34,069 nucleotides of DNA from Clostridiales bacterium (GTDB taxonomy: Bacteria; Bacillota; Clostridia; Saccharofermentanales; Saccharofermentanaceae), in contig JAFWQC010000007.1 in assembly GCA_017509245.1 (NCBI GenBank), positions 1-34,069 on the forward strand. The letters run 5' to 3'. Position numbers and translations under genes: made by a program. Position 1 is the stretch's first letter. The number at the start of each line of letters is the position of its first letter. Positions 7,785 to 15,054 of the stretch are shown one piece after another. The notes beneath the pieces were generated by a model. The model was not told where the DNA came from and ran no database searches. It saw nothing but the letters and a program-made list of their open reading frames with translations.

Positions 7785-10160
7785 ATGGACAAGATATTAT
7801 TGCTTACCAGATCGAACCTCAGGAAAAACAGAGGTACGTCAGTAGGACTGTTCCTTCTGATGTTTATCGCAACATTATTGATCGGTGTGTCGCTGATGAT
7901 ATTTTTCGATGCACTCCCGACAGCAAGAAAAGAAGCTGAACGCCTTAATGCCGGCGACGGATACATCATGGTCAGGAACGGCATAAGCGATATCACTGAT
8001 GAGAAGATCGAAGAACTGATCAAGGACGATACAGACAGTTATTATGTTTACAGGAATCTCCAGTTCGGAGCTATCCCGCTTACTTTCGGTTCCGGCGATG
8101 TATCCATCGACATTGCGCTCTGTGACAGCAGTGCATTTGACAGAGAGATGGATAAGGTCGAAGTGATCCTTGAAGATGCATCTGTCACGGGTGATTATAT
8201 CTATCTGCCTTATCAGTTTTATACCGGCGGCGGAATAAGATTAAATGATGTTTTCGAGTTCGAGGTCGAAGGCGTCAAATACACCTTTACCGTAAAGGGT
8301 TTTACGGCATTAACATACGGCGGATGCAACAATGCGGCATTGTTCTCCTTTGTGGTTGATGACGACACATATAATGAGATCCTGGAAAGAAACGGCGAGA
8401 CTGCAGAAGGCCTCATTATCGTATATGATCTGAAGGAAGGCGTCAGCAACGGCGAATTCAAGATCAGGAACAGAAACGCACTGCTCAAGATCAATCCAAA
8501 TGCGATTACAACCGGCTATGATATCGATACTATTGTAAGTTCCAGAACATTTATCGGTCTTATCCTCGCTGTATCATTCCTCGTAATCACATCCCTGGTT
8601 GTTGCAGCCGTGGCAATGATGCTTGCAAACTGCATCTCCAACTACATAAAAGAGAACATGAAGACTTTAGGCGCTCTCAAGGCTATCGGTTATACAGGAA
8701 AAGACATCAAGGGATCACTTGTCATCTGGTTCTTTATCCTTTCCGTCCTGGGAAGTGCCGCAGGTATTGCAGCAGCATATCTGATCATGCCTGTTTTCGC
8801 TGATATCGTAGTCGGACAGATGGGTTTCCCTTATCAGGTTTCATTCAATCTCCCGGCCACTGTGATCCCTGTAGGATTCATCATCGCATTCGCATTTGTT
8901 GTTACGGCAATCTGCTCTTCAAAGATAACTAAGATCCATCCGATCGTGGCATTGAGAGAAGGCATCGAATCACACAATTTCAGGAAGAATCATGTGGCTC
9001 TTGATAAGACATCTTTAAGCCTTAACTCCAGCCTTGCGATGAAGACATTCTTCGGCAACATGAAGCAGAACGTTATCACATTCATCGTAACCGGATTCAT
9101 GATCTTCACATGCGTGATCTCACTGCTTATGTATGAGAACTTCAGCCGTCATCCGAAGCTTGAGATCCTCATGACCGAAATGTGTTCCGGTGTTGTAACT
9201 TTTGATAATGACACCGCTGATGAGGGACTTGAATATCTTGAATCAAGATCTGATATCAAGAACATCAGAAAGATCATCAACATGAATTTCTACTACGAGG
9301 AGAAGGAAAGCCTTTTCACATATATCGTTGATGATATGTCGAAAATGAACAACCGGGATCTGTGCTACAAAGGAAGACTGCCCCGGTACGATAACGAAGT
9401 CGCAGTAAGCGGTGCATTTGCAAAAGTATATGGATTTGAAGTCGGCGATGAGATCGAGCTTACCTTCGGTGAGAATTCATACAATTACCTGATAACAGGA
9501 TATATTCAGACAACGAATAATAACGGACGCGAAGCTATCTTCACATTCGATGCGGCAGAGCACCTTGTAAACATGGATCATATTCCGGCATGGTACTGGT
9601 TCGATCTTAAGGAAGAATCCGGAGATGCAAAGGAAAACAAGGCCGCTACCTATAAGGTCATTGACGAATGCAAGGACAAGTATGGCGAGCATATCGTAAA
9701 CACGATGAATTTCTACGAGATCCTGGAAGGCAGCATGACTACATTCAAGAGTATTTCTGCTACGATGCTCATCGTTATGTGCACGATATCAGTAGTGGTC
9801 ATGGCATTGATCCTTTTCCTTCTTATCAAGTCACTCGTTTATCACAAGCGCAAGGACTATGGTATCTATAAGGCACTTGGTTACACATCGGGAAGTCTCA
9901 TGCTCCAGACAGCATTAAGCTTTATGCCTTCGGTAATTGCTTCTGTGATAGTTTTCTCAGTCGCATCCTACTATCTGGCAAATCCTTACATGTCGACATT
10001 CATGCACATGTTCGGACTGGTTAAGTGCAGATTCGCTATCCCTGTTCCGGGTGTAGTGATAATCGCTGCAGGACTCGCGATCGTATCTTTCTTCCTTGCT
10101 CTCATGCAGACAAGAAGGATCAAAAAGATCGAAGCATACAACATGCTGGTAGCTGAATAA
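7785..10160 (+). CDS. FtsX-like ABC transporter permease, 791 aa
   Basis: I prefer ATG 7785 to the GTG at 7776, which overlaps the end of the ATPase gene; GGGGTGG gives the spacing. The protein has an N-terminal helix (about 15-40), an external domain of roughly 190 residues, and a first FtsX core of three helices with the typical SNYIKENMKTLGALKAIGYTGKDIK loop (about 285-310). After a further helix near 430 comes a second external domain, then a second FtsX core with KSLVYHKRKDYGIYKALGYTSGSL (about 685-710) and a final helix ending in RRIKKIEAYNMLVAE. The duplicated FtsX cores and large external domains mark the two-core permease subclass. It forms a membrane complex with the ATPase at 7027. 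A terminator follows at 10195. Confidence 0.93.
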   Translation: MDKILLLTRSNLRKNRGTSVGLFLLMFIATLLIGVSLMIFFDALPTARKEAERLNAGDGYIMVRNGISDITDEKIEELIKDDTDSYYVYRNLQFGAIPLTFGSGDVSIDIALCDSSAFDREMDKVEVILEDASVTGDYIYLPYQFYTGGGIRLNDVFEFEVEGVKYTFTVKGFTALTYGGCNNAALFSFVVDDDTYNEILERNGETAEGLIIVYDLKEGVSNGEFKIRNRNALLKINPNAITTGYDIDTIVSSRTFIGLILAVSFLVITSLVVAAVAMMLANCISNYIKENMKTLGALKAIGYTGKDIKGSLVIWFFILSVLGSAAGIAAAYLIMPVFADIVVGQMGFPYQVSFNLPATVIPVGFIIAFAFVVTAICSSKITKIHPIVALREGIESHNFRKNHVALDKTSLSLNSSLAMKTFFGNMKQNVITFIVTGFMIFTCVISLLMYENFSRHPKLEILMTEMCSGVVTFDNDTADEGLEYLESRSDIKNIRKIINMNFYYEEKESLFTYIVDDMSKMNNRDLCYKGRLPRYDNEVAVSGAFAKVYGFEVGDEIELTFGENSYNYLITGYIQTTNNNGREAIFTFDAAEHLVNMDHIPAWYWFDLKEESGDAKENKAATYKVIDECKDKYGEHIVNTMNFYEILEGSMTTFKSISATMLIVMCTISVVVMALILFLLIKSLVYHKRKDYGIYKALGYTSGSLMLQTALSFMPSVIASVIVFSVASYYLANPYMSTFMHMFGLVKCRFAIPVPGVVIIAAGLAIVSFFLALMQTRRIKKIEAYNMLVAE

Positions 10161-10194
10161 GAAGCAGGTAACAGGGAATAGATTGAGTTTGTCG

Positions 10195-10231
10195 CAAGGG
10201 CTGTCTTTTTTAAGTCAGCCCTTGTGTTTTG
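10195..10231 (+). terminator. Intrinsic terminator after the ABC operon
   Basis: CAAGGGCTG (10195-10203) pairs with CAGCCCTTG (10216-10224) around a T-rich loop and is followed by TGTTTTG. A similar hairpin closes the GH43 gene at 18757. Confidence 0.8.
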
Positions 10232-10333
10232 TCGGGAGAACGGTTTTCGCGCGCGAAGAAAGCAGGGGAGCAAGACTTGCATCATATCGTGATATTTTTT
10301 GAGGCAGTATTACGGCACGGCCCGAAGCACGGA

Positions 10334-10364
10334 GATTTAAGTGGTAGAATGTTGGCGATTTAAG
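10334..10364 (+). promoter_or_regulatory. Possible promoter with duplicated GATTTAAG
   Basis: TAGAAT (10345-10350) is a plausible -10 for the gene at 10384, but no -35 is recognisable. It is bracketed by two copies of GATTTAAG (10334-10341 and 10357-10364) with starts 23 bp apart. The TTAAG core recalls the phased repeats at 2021 and 6960, so the gene might belong to the same regulon; the spacing fits less well. Confidence 0.35.
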
Positions 10365-10383
10365 GAATAGGACGTGAATTGAA

Positions 10384-10983
10384 ATGGATAATACAACAGA
10401 AATCCAAAAGGTGATCGTAAAAAAGCCGCGCTTTATGCGGATATGCAAGATCTTTCTTATCATTACGATGATCGTGCTCTACGTGATGCAGGGCTTCATT
10501 GCAGTGCCGTTATACGGTGTGATGAAATCGGTCAACACGGGAGATCTCAATGTTAAGCTGGTCTTCATACTGCTTGTTGTGTCGATCCTTACCGGCCTGA
10601 CCGCTTTGGGATTCGGCATCGCCGGCACCATAAAGAGCGAGGGGCCTCTTACAGGAATTACGGTTGGCGTTAAGATCGCCATGATACCATTCTTCGTAAT
10701 AAACATTGTCCTTTGGATCCTGCTCATTGCAGGAATGCTTAATCCGTTCCTCATGCTGGGAATCCCGCTGGCAACTGTCATCGGTGTGTGCCTTACATAT
10801 GTCTACATGCTCATGACCGGCCTTCCGGACATAATCTACTGTATCGGTTTCTGCATTAAGAATAAGAAGCGCCCCACGGGACTCATGGTCGCAGGCGTGA
10901 TCTTAAACTTCTTCTTCATGCTGGACGTCATCGGAAGCATCATGATCCACAGATCATTTAAGAAGATCATTACCGTGGAGTGA
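10384..10983 (+). CDS. Hypothetical multi-pass membrane protein, 199 aa
   Basis: I do not recognise a named family. After a short basic cytoplasmic start (VIVKKPRFMR), hydrophobic helices are visible near residues 19-42, 57-78, 93-118, 120-146 and 165-187, giving about five membrane passes. Conserved-looking polar residues are few, so a small transporter or channel-type catalytic site cannot be argued. The ribosome site is poor (ATAGGACGTG), which fits low expression. It stands alone between the ABC terminator and a convergent gene at 11032. An upstream pair of GATTTAAG sequences hints at shared control with the neighbouring two-component regulon. Confidence 0.8.
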   Translation: MDNTTEIQKVIVKKPRFMRICKIFLIITMIVLYVMQGFIAVPLYGVMKSVNTGDLNVKLVFILLVVSILTGLTALGFGIAGTIKSEGPLTGITVGVKIAMIPFFVINIVLWILLIAGMLNPFLMLGIPLATVIGVCLTYVYMLMTGLPDIIYCIGFCIKNKKRPTGLMVAGVILNFFFMLDVIGSIMIHRSFKKIITVE

Positions 10984-11011
10984 TGACTTTTTCCACGTGC
11001 GCGAAAATATG

Positions 11012-11028
11012 AAGCAGGCATCCTGCCG
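11012..11028. terminator. Weak hairpin between convergent genes
   Basis: GCAGG (11014-11018) and CCTGC (11022-11026) form a short hairpin in the 48-bp convergent gap. On the minus strand it is followed by TTCATATTTT, so it may end the acyltransferase transcript. The stem is only five pairs, so confidence is low. The CCACGTGCGCGAAAA copy of the recurrent 9-mer lies next to it at 10993-11007. Confidence 0.3.
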
Positions 11029-11031
11029 GCT

Positions 11032-11964
11032 TTACCACGACCCCTTGTAACCAACACCGTAAGTGCCGGTATAGTAATCGATGCGTTTGGAATCGTTGAA
11101 TTCAGATCCGTAAATGTTTTTATCCGGATCGATGCCCACCAGACTGCAAACGGCCCTGTGCGAACGTATTGTAAGGTCTTTCTCGCGCTCCTTGGGCTTT
11201 AATGCCATGTCGGGATATAAGGGCTCGCCGATCCTGAGAGTAAAGCAAGCAATCTGACGGAATATGTGCTTTCTTATAAAGCCGGGCTCGCGGTATGAGA
11301 TGCCCAAAGGAATAACGGGCTTGTTGTTGCTGACTGCAATAAATGCGGCACCGCGTTTGAACGGACGGATGGGCGCATAGTATTCCCACATGCTGCCTTC
11401 GGCATAGATGTGGAGCCAGCCGTGCTCATTGAGAAGACCGCTCAGGGCTTTGAGAAAAGCCTTTTGTCCTGCGACGTTGTTTTCCGGGATCGGAATACCG
11501 CCGACCATCCTTATGAGAGTGCCGTTCTCGCCGTTGATGTTTTTATCCCATGCAAGGAGATTCGTTCTGTGGGGACGGACTGCTTTCATGACGGCGATAT
11601 AGTCCCACATGTGCACGTGATTGCAGACGGATATTACGCCTTTATCAAGAACGTCTTTGTGCTTTTTAAGATTTTCGCGCCCTTCGATCTTAAGACCGAG
11701 GCGGACAGTTGCCACGGGGAAGACCACAACATTAAGCAGGAGACGGGTCATGTTCTGCCTGAACCTGAACATCCGTGACTTGTCGATGTAAGGATATGAT
11801 GAATCGAAAACAAATCCCCTGTTCTTATGGATCTCAAGGTAATGCCAGTCAGTCTCCAACGGATAAGGGTATCGGTTCGTTTGCGGGTCAAACATAGCTC
11901 TATACGGCCTCTTCCTTAAAAGATGAATCAGATTAATGATACCTTTACCGCATCTTATCGGCAA
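11032..11964 (-). CDS. PlsC-type lysophospholipid acyltransferase, up to 310 aa
   Basis: The acyltransferase fold is identified by motif I, CNHVHMWD (catalytic H116 and D121 in the NHx4D pattern), and motif III, YAEGSMWE (E189-G190-S191). Motif IV is VIPLGISY. The family moves an acyl chain onto lysophosphatidate (1-acyl-glycerol-3-phosphate) in membrane phospholipid synthesis. No clear membrane helix is present beyond a moderately hydrophobic stretch at about 75-90, so it is probably peripheral. The 11964 start is TTG with no good ribosome site. An ATG at 11895 (giving MFDPQTNRYPYP, 287 aa) is the main alternative. It is the last gene of a minus-strand run and is separated from the VWA gene by 110 bp. 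Confidence 0.88.
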   Translation of the reverse strand: MPIRCGKGIINLIHLLRKRPYRAMFDPQTNRYPYPLETDWHYLEIHKNRGFVFDSSYPYIDKSRMFRFRQNMTRLLLNVVVFPVATVRLGLKIEGRENLKKHKDVLDKGVISVCNHVHMWDYIAVMKAVRPHRTNLLAWDKNINGENGTLIRMVGGIPIPENNVAGQKAFLKALSGLLNEHGWLHIYAEGSMWEYYAPIRPFKRGAAFIAVSNNKPVIPLGISYREPGFIRKHIFRQIACFTLRIGEPLYPDMALKPKEREKDLTIRSHRAVCSLVGIDPDKNIYGSEFNDSKRIDYYTGTYGVGYKGSW

Positions 11965-12074
11965 ATCTTTAAGGAGCCCCGCCGTTTCCTAACGTTCTAA
12001 AGAGGTTCCAGGACGACCGGCAGATGAAGTCCTGAAACCCCTTCCAGGGGTATATGATACGTAGGTCCTTTCTG

Positions 12075-13703
12075 TTATCCGTCAGCCCCCAGTTCTATGA
12101 GAAGGTCACAGAACTCATTCCTAAGCTTGTTGCTGCCGCTGCCGGAAACGGCAAGCTGATATGCAGAATCGTATGTTGCAGTACCTTTGTACTCGCTGTT
12201 CCTGATAACCATCGAAGCTTCAACGACAGCGCATATGAAATCAAAATCCTTTTTGTTGCTGATGCCCTTATCAATAAGAGGATACTCAATGAGTTTACTC
12301 TTGTCCGAGTCGGGATCTTTGTATCTTACGGATACCGTGCAAAGCTCACCTGATGCTGCATCACCGCTTAGAGCAGTATCCTGATATTTCAGTCCGCTGC
12401 CGGTATCATTTTCGGAACCTGCGGGTATGATCTCGTATACGACAGTAACCTGTGCACCTGCTCCGATCTCGCCGCCGTCCTTCGTATCATCGCTGAAATC
12501 CGATGCGGACATCTGTCTGTTCTCGTAGCCTATCTGTCTGTAGGCTGAGACTTCCGCAGGATTGAATTCCAGCTGGAACTTGACGTCCTTGGCTACGGTA
12601 ACTGTAGTCTGCATCAGCTTCTCGCATAAGACGCGCTCGGCTTCGTTTATTGAATCGATATAGAAATAATTGCCGTTGCCCGCATCAGCGATCGACTCCA
12701 TGTTTGCGTCGCTGTAATTGCCGGTGCCGAATCCTAATACTGTCAGGAAAACACCTGATTCCTTCTTCTCTTTGATGAGATCAACAAGGCCGCTCTGGCT
12801 GGTTATTCCGATATTCATATCACCGTCTGATGCGATGATGACCCTGTTATTTCCGTTCTTGACGAAATTCTTCTCCGCGCATTTATATGCCGCTTCGATT
12901 CCGCCTGAACCGTACGTGCCTCCGTCTGCAGAGAGTTGGTCCAGAACCTTGCAGATCTTTTTGTAATCATTAGAACCTTCCAGAAGTGTCTCTGAACTTC
13001 CGGCATAGGTTACGATCGATACCTTGTCGTTTGGTCCGAGAGTTCCTGCGAGGAGCTTGAAGCTTTCTACGGCAAGATGGAGCTTGTCTTCACTTGACAT
13101 GGAACCTGATGTGTCGATAAGGAATACAAAGTTGTTGCCTTCGTTAGGAATGTTGATCTCACTGTTTGCCTGCATCGTCAGTACCAGAAGCTTGTTGCTC
13201 TTGTTCCACGGGCAATCGCCGACTGAATACTGAACGCTGAATACATCACCTGTATCATCAACAGAGTAATCAAAATAATTGATCATCTCTTCGGTCCTTA
13301 CCGCAGACCTTACATTTTCAAGACCCCAGCCGTCCCTTATAAGACGTCTGAGATTGCAGTAGGAGCCTGTGTCGACATCGGCTGCAAAGGTCGAGAGAGG
13401 AACCTGTGCGGCAGATACAAACCCATTCTCGGTTATGTTGTTGTATTCTTCCGTGTTGAAATCCTCATAGTAATATGAGGAGGCTATTGGCTCACCGGAA
13501 TCATCCCAGCCCATGAATGCGTTTACTTCAGCATTGATCCTGGATACATCAGGACTGTGAGCGCCTACGGAATTTGAGGCTGCTTTGGCTTTGTTAAGGT
13601 ATGCACCTAAACCGAGAATGACTACGGCTGTCAGCAAAACAGCCACGGTTGGCACGGTTATGGCTGTTACCAGAATTGCTTTTCGTGCGTTTTTTTTCTT
13701 CAT
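12075..13703 (-). CDS. YfbK-like von Willebrand factor A protein, membrane-anchored, 542 aa
   Basis: The ATG at 13703 is chosen because GGGAGGTGA lies upstream; an in-frame ATG at 13757 lacks a site. A basic start and a long hydrophobic helix (about 10-36) anchor the protein, leaving the rest outside. Residues about 95-175 match the YfbK/VWA N-terminal region (VPLSTFAADVDTGSYCNLRR and EEMINYFDY). The VWA domain (about 190-370) has an intact metal site: D197-T-S-G-S, with DGGTYG and SDGDMN later. The C-terminal part (about 375-540) matches the DUF3520-type region (KDVKFQLEFNPAEVSAYRQIGYENR and GAQVTVVYEIIP). Metal-dependent binding of a protein partner at the cell surface is expected; the partner is unknown. 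Three 17-bp repeats lie just upstream. Confidence 0.92.
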   Translation of the reverse strand: MKKKNARKAILVTAITVPTVAVLLTAVVILGLGAYLNKAKAASNSVGAHSPDVSRINAEVNAFMGWDDSGEPIASSYYYEDFNTEEYNNITENGFVSAAQVPLSTFAADVDTGSYCNLRRLIRDGWGLENVRSAVRTEEMINYFDYSVDDTGDVFSVQYSVGDCPWNKSNKLLVLTMQANSEINIPNEGNNFVFLIDTSGSMSSEDKLHLAVESFKLLAGTLGPNDKVSIVTYAGSSETLLEGSNDYKKICKVLDQLSADGGTYGSGGIEAAYKCAEKNFVKNGNNRVIIASDGDMNIGITSQSGLVDLIKEKKESGVFLTVLGFGTGNYSDANMESIADAGNGNYFYIDSINEAERVLCEKLMQTTVTVAKDVKFQLEFNPAEVSAYRQIGYENRQMSASDFSDDTKDGGEIGAGAQVTVVYEIIPAGSENDTGSGLKYQDTALSGDAASGELCTVSVRYKDPDSDKSKLIEYPLIDKGISNKKDFDFICAVVEASMVIRNSEYKGTATYDSAYQLAVSGSGSNKLRNEFCDLLIELGADG

Positions 13704-13756
13704 AGAAGTCACCTCCCGTTCAATGACTTTTTTACCATTCCTATATGCCCTAACCA

Positions 13757-13832
13757 TACCATGAGTATGGGTTCGATTTTAGATACCGCAAATACGGGTT
13801 GCGGATTATTTTTTCTACCAGTGGTATGGGTT
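13757..13832 (-). promoter_or_regulatory. Three copies of a 17-bp site AACCCRTAYNNNYGGTA upstream of the VWA gene
   Basis: Read on the minus strand, the copies are AACCCATACCACTGGTA (13832-13816), AACCCGTATTTGCGGTA (13800-13784) and AACCCATACTCATGGTA (13773-13757). Starts are 32 and 27 bp apart. The last copy extends to a near-palindrome (AACC.ATAC with GTATGGTT). The array fills most of the 151-bp gap between the reverse transcriptase stop and the VWA start. The simplest reading is an operator array for a regulator of the VWA gene. A role in RNA, for example as part of a transcript read by the neighbouring reverse transcriptase, cannot be excluded. Confidence 0.6.
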
Positions 13833-13854
13833 GGAGTTTTTCCGGTACCTGATG

Positions 13855-15054
13855 TTACGCGTTCTCTTCGCGGTAATATTCATTTACGAGACTTTTATAA
13901 CCTAATTCCTTAAGGTCTTCGTAACGTACGTTAAAGCGCGATTTGGTGTGCTTTCCGCTTATCAGGAAACGAAGCAGATCCTGTGCGTAAAGATCGATCT
14001 CGTGAAGGCTTTCCGGAGTCGTGATAACAGGGAAGAACCAGAGGCTCCATGTGAGGTCCGAATCCTCATTTTCTTCAAGAAGCTTGTGATTGAATATGCG
14101 GATGAAAGCGGCAGCCGCCCTGGTGCCGTCGATACCTTCTCTGTATCTCCAGCGGTCAAGCGCTCTGGCCTTGCGGCGCATCTTCTGCTTGAGTTTTACT
14201 ACCGATGCAGGAGCGATGTCGATCTCGCCGTTCTTTGCCTGGATTCCGAGGAAGGTGAATCCGTCCTGAGGCCTTCCTGTGATCTCCTTATCCGGATTGA
14301 CCGTCAGCCCCTTTGCTTCAAGGTGTCCGGTTATCACCTTTTTGTATTCATTTAATTCTTCTTCCGTGTGCGCGAAAACAATGATGTCATCAGAATACCT
14401 CGCATACAGAGCACCTTTTTCCAGGAAGATCTCATCGAGATCTTTCAGATAAAGATTTGCATAGAACGATGCTATCGGAGTTCCGGCCATTATGCCTTTT
14501 GGTTCAGTGATGATGCTGTCTCCGGATATAATGCGAGGTTCGCTCAGCAATGCCTTCATGAATGACAGGAGTTTTTCATCGTCCGTGATGGTCTCGTCAA
14601 GAAGACGGCACATCCTGTCCACGGGGATCGAGTTGAAATAATCGCTGACATCTATCTTGTATGAATAAAGTTCATGTATGTTCTTTACGCGGCAGAGAGC
14701 CATGATCGCATCCTTTGCACAGATCCCGGGACGGAATGAGTAAAGGTTAGGGGAGTATATAAAGTCATATTTTCGAAGTGTCAGATAAGTAAGAAGCTTT
14801 AACATCATGTTGAATCCGTAAGGGTACTTATATACGGTGCGCTTCTTCTGACTGCTCATCTTGCTTATTACCGACTTCGAAGGAAGCGGCAGTTCCGTGC
14901 ATTCGGTTATGGCAGTCCTGTACTCAAGATAGGCTTCGCTGTCAATGAACTCACGGAGTTCATTCTTGAAACGCTTTGAACATCTTAAGCCCGATTTGTA
15001 ACTGTAGAACTTTTCCCAGCTGCTCTTTTGAAAGAGCTTATCTATAAGTGACAC
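13855..15054 (-). CDS. Reverse transcriptase, unclassified, stand-alone, 399 aa
   Basis: The start is a GTG that directly follows the TAA of the HD-GYP gene, with AAAGGA 8 nt upstream, so translation is probably coupled. RT motifs can be followed: finger region YSFRPGICAKDAI (105-117), motif A KIDVSDYFNSI (D135), motif B GIMAGTPIASFYANLYLKDLD (187-207), and the active site ARYSDDIIVFA with D222-D223. Motif D is GLTVNPDKE (249-257) and motif E is FTFLGIQ (266-272). A helical thumb and a C-terminal ending in LKELGYKSLVNEYYRE recall the maturase-like tail. YSDD and GTPIAS replace the usual YADD and QGxPxSP. I see no HNH endonuclease, integrase, primase or retron RNA. It is not clearly a group II intron, retron or DGR enzyme. 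The function is unknown; cellular or defence roles are open. Confidence 0.92.
   Translation of the reverse strand: MSLIDKLFQKSSWEKFYSYKSGLRCSKRFKNELREFIDSEAYLEYRTAITECTELPLPSKSVISKMSSQKKRTVYKYPYGFNMMLKLLTYLTLRKYDFIYSPNLYSFRPGICAKDAIMALCRVKNIHELYSYKIDVSDYFNSIPVDRMCRLLDETITDDEKLLSFMKALLSEPRIISGDSIITEPKGIMAGTPIASFYANLYLKDLDEIFLEKGALYARYSDDIIVFAHTEEELNEYKKVITGHLEAKGLTVNPDKEITGRPQDGFTFLGIQAKNGEIDIAPASVVKLKQKMRRKARALDRWRYREGIDGTRAAAAFIRIFNHKLLEENEDSDLTWSLWFFPVITTPESLHEIDLYAQDLLRFLISGKHTKSRFNVRYEDLKELGYKSLVNEYYREENA

Noticed and set aside
13855..15054. The RT as part of a diversity-generating retroelement with the VWA gene as target
   Set aside because: I found no template/variable repeat pair with adenine-specific differences near the RT, and the VWA C-terminus is a DUF3520-type domain rather than a C-lectin fold.
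13855..15054. The RT as a retron
   Set aside because: There is no room for an msr-msd RNA upstream because the gene abuts HD-GYP, and the residues after the active site read FTFLGIQ where retrons carry VTG.
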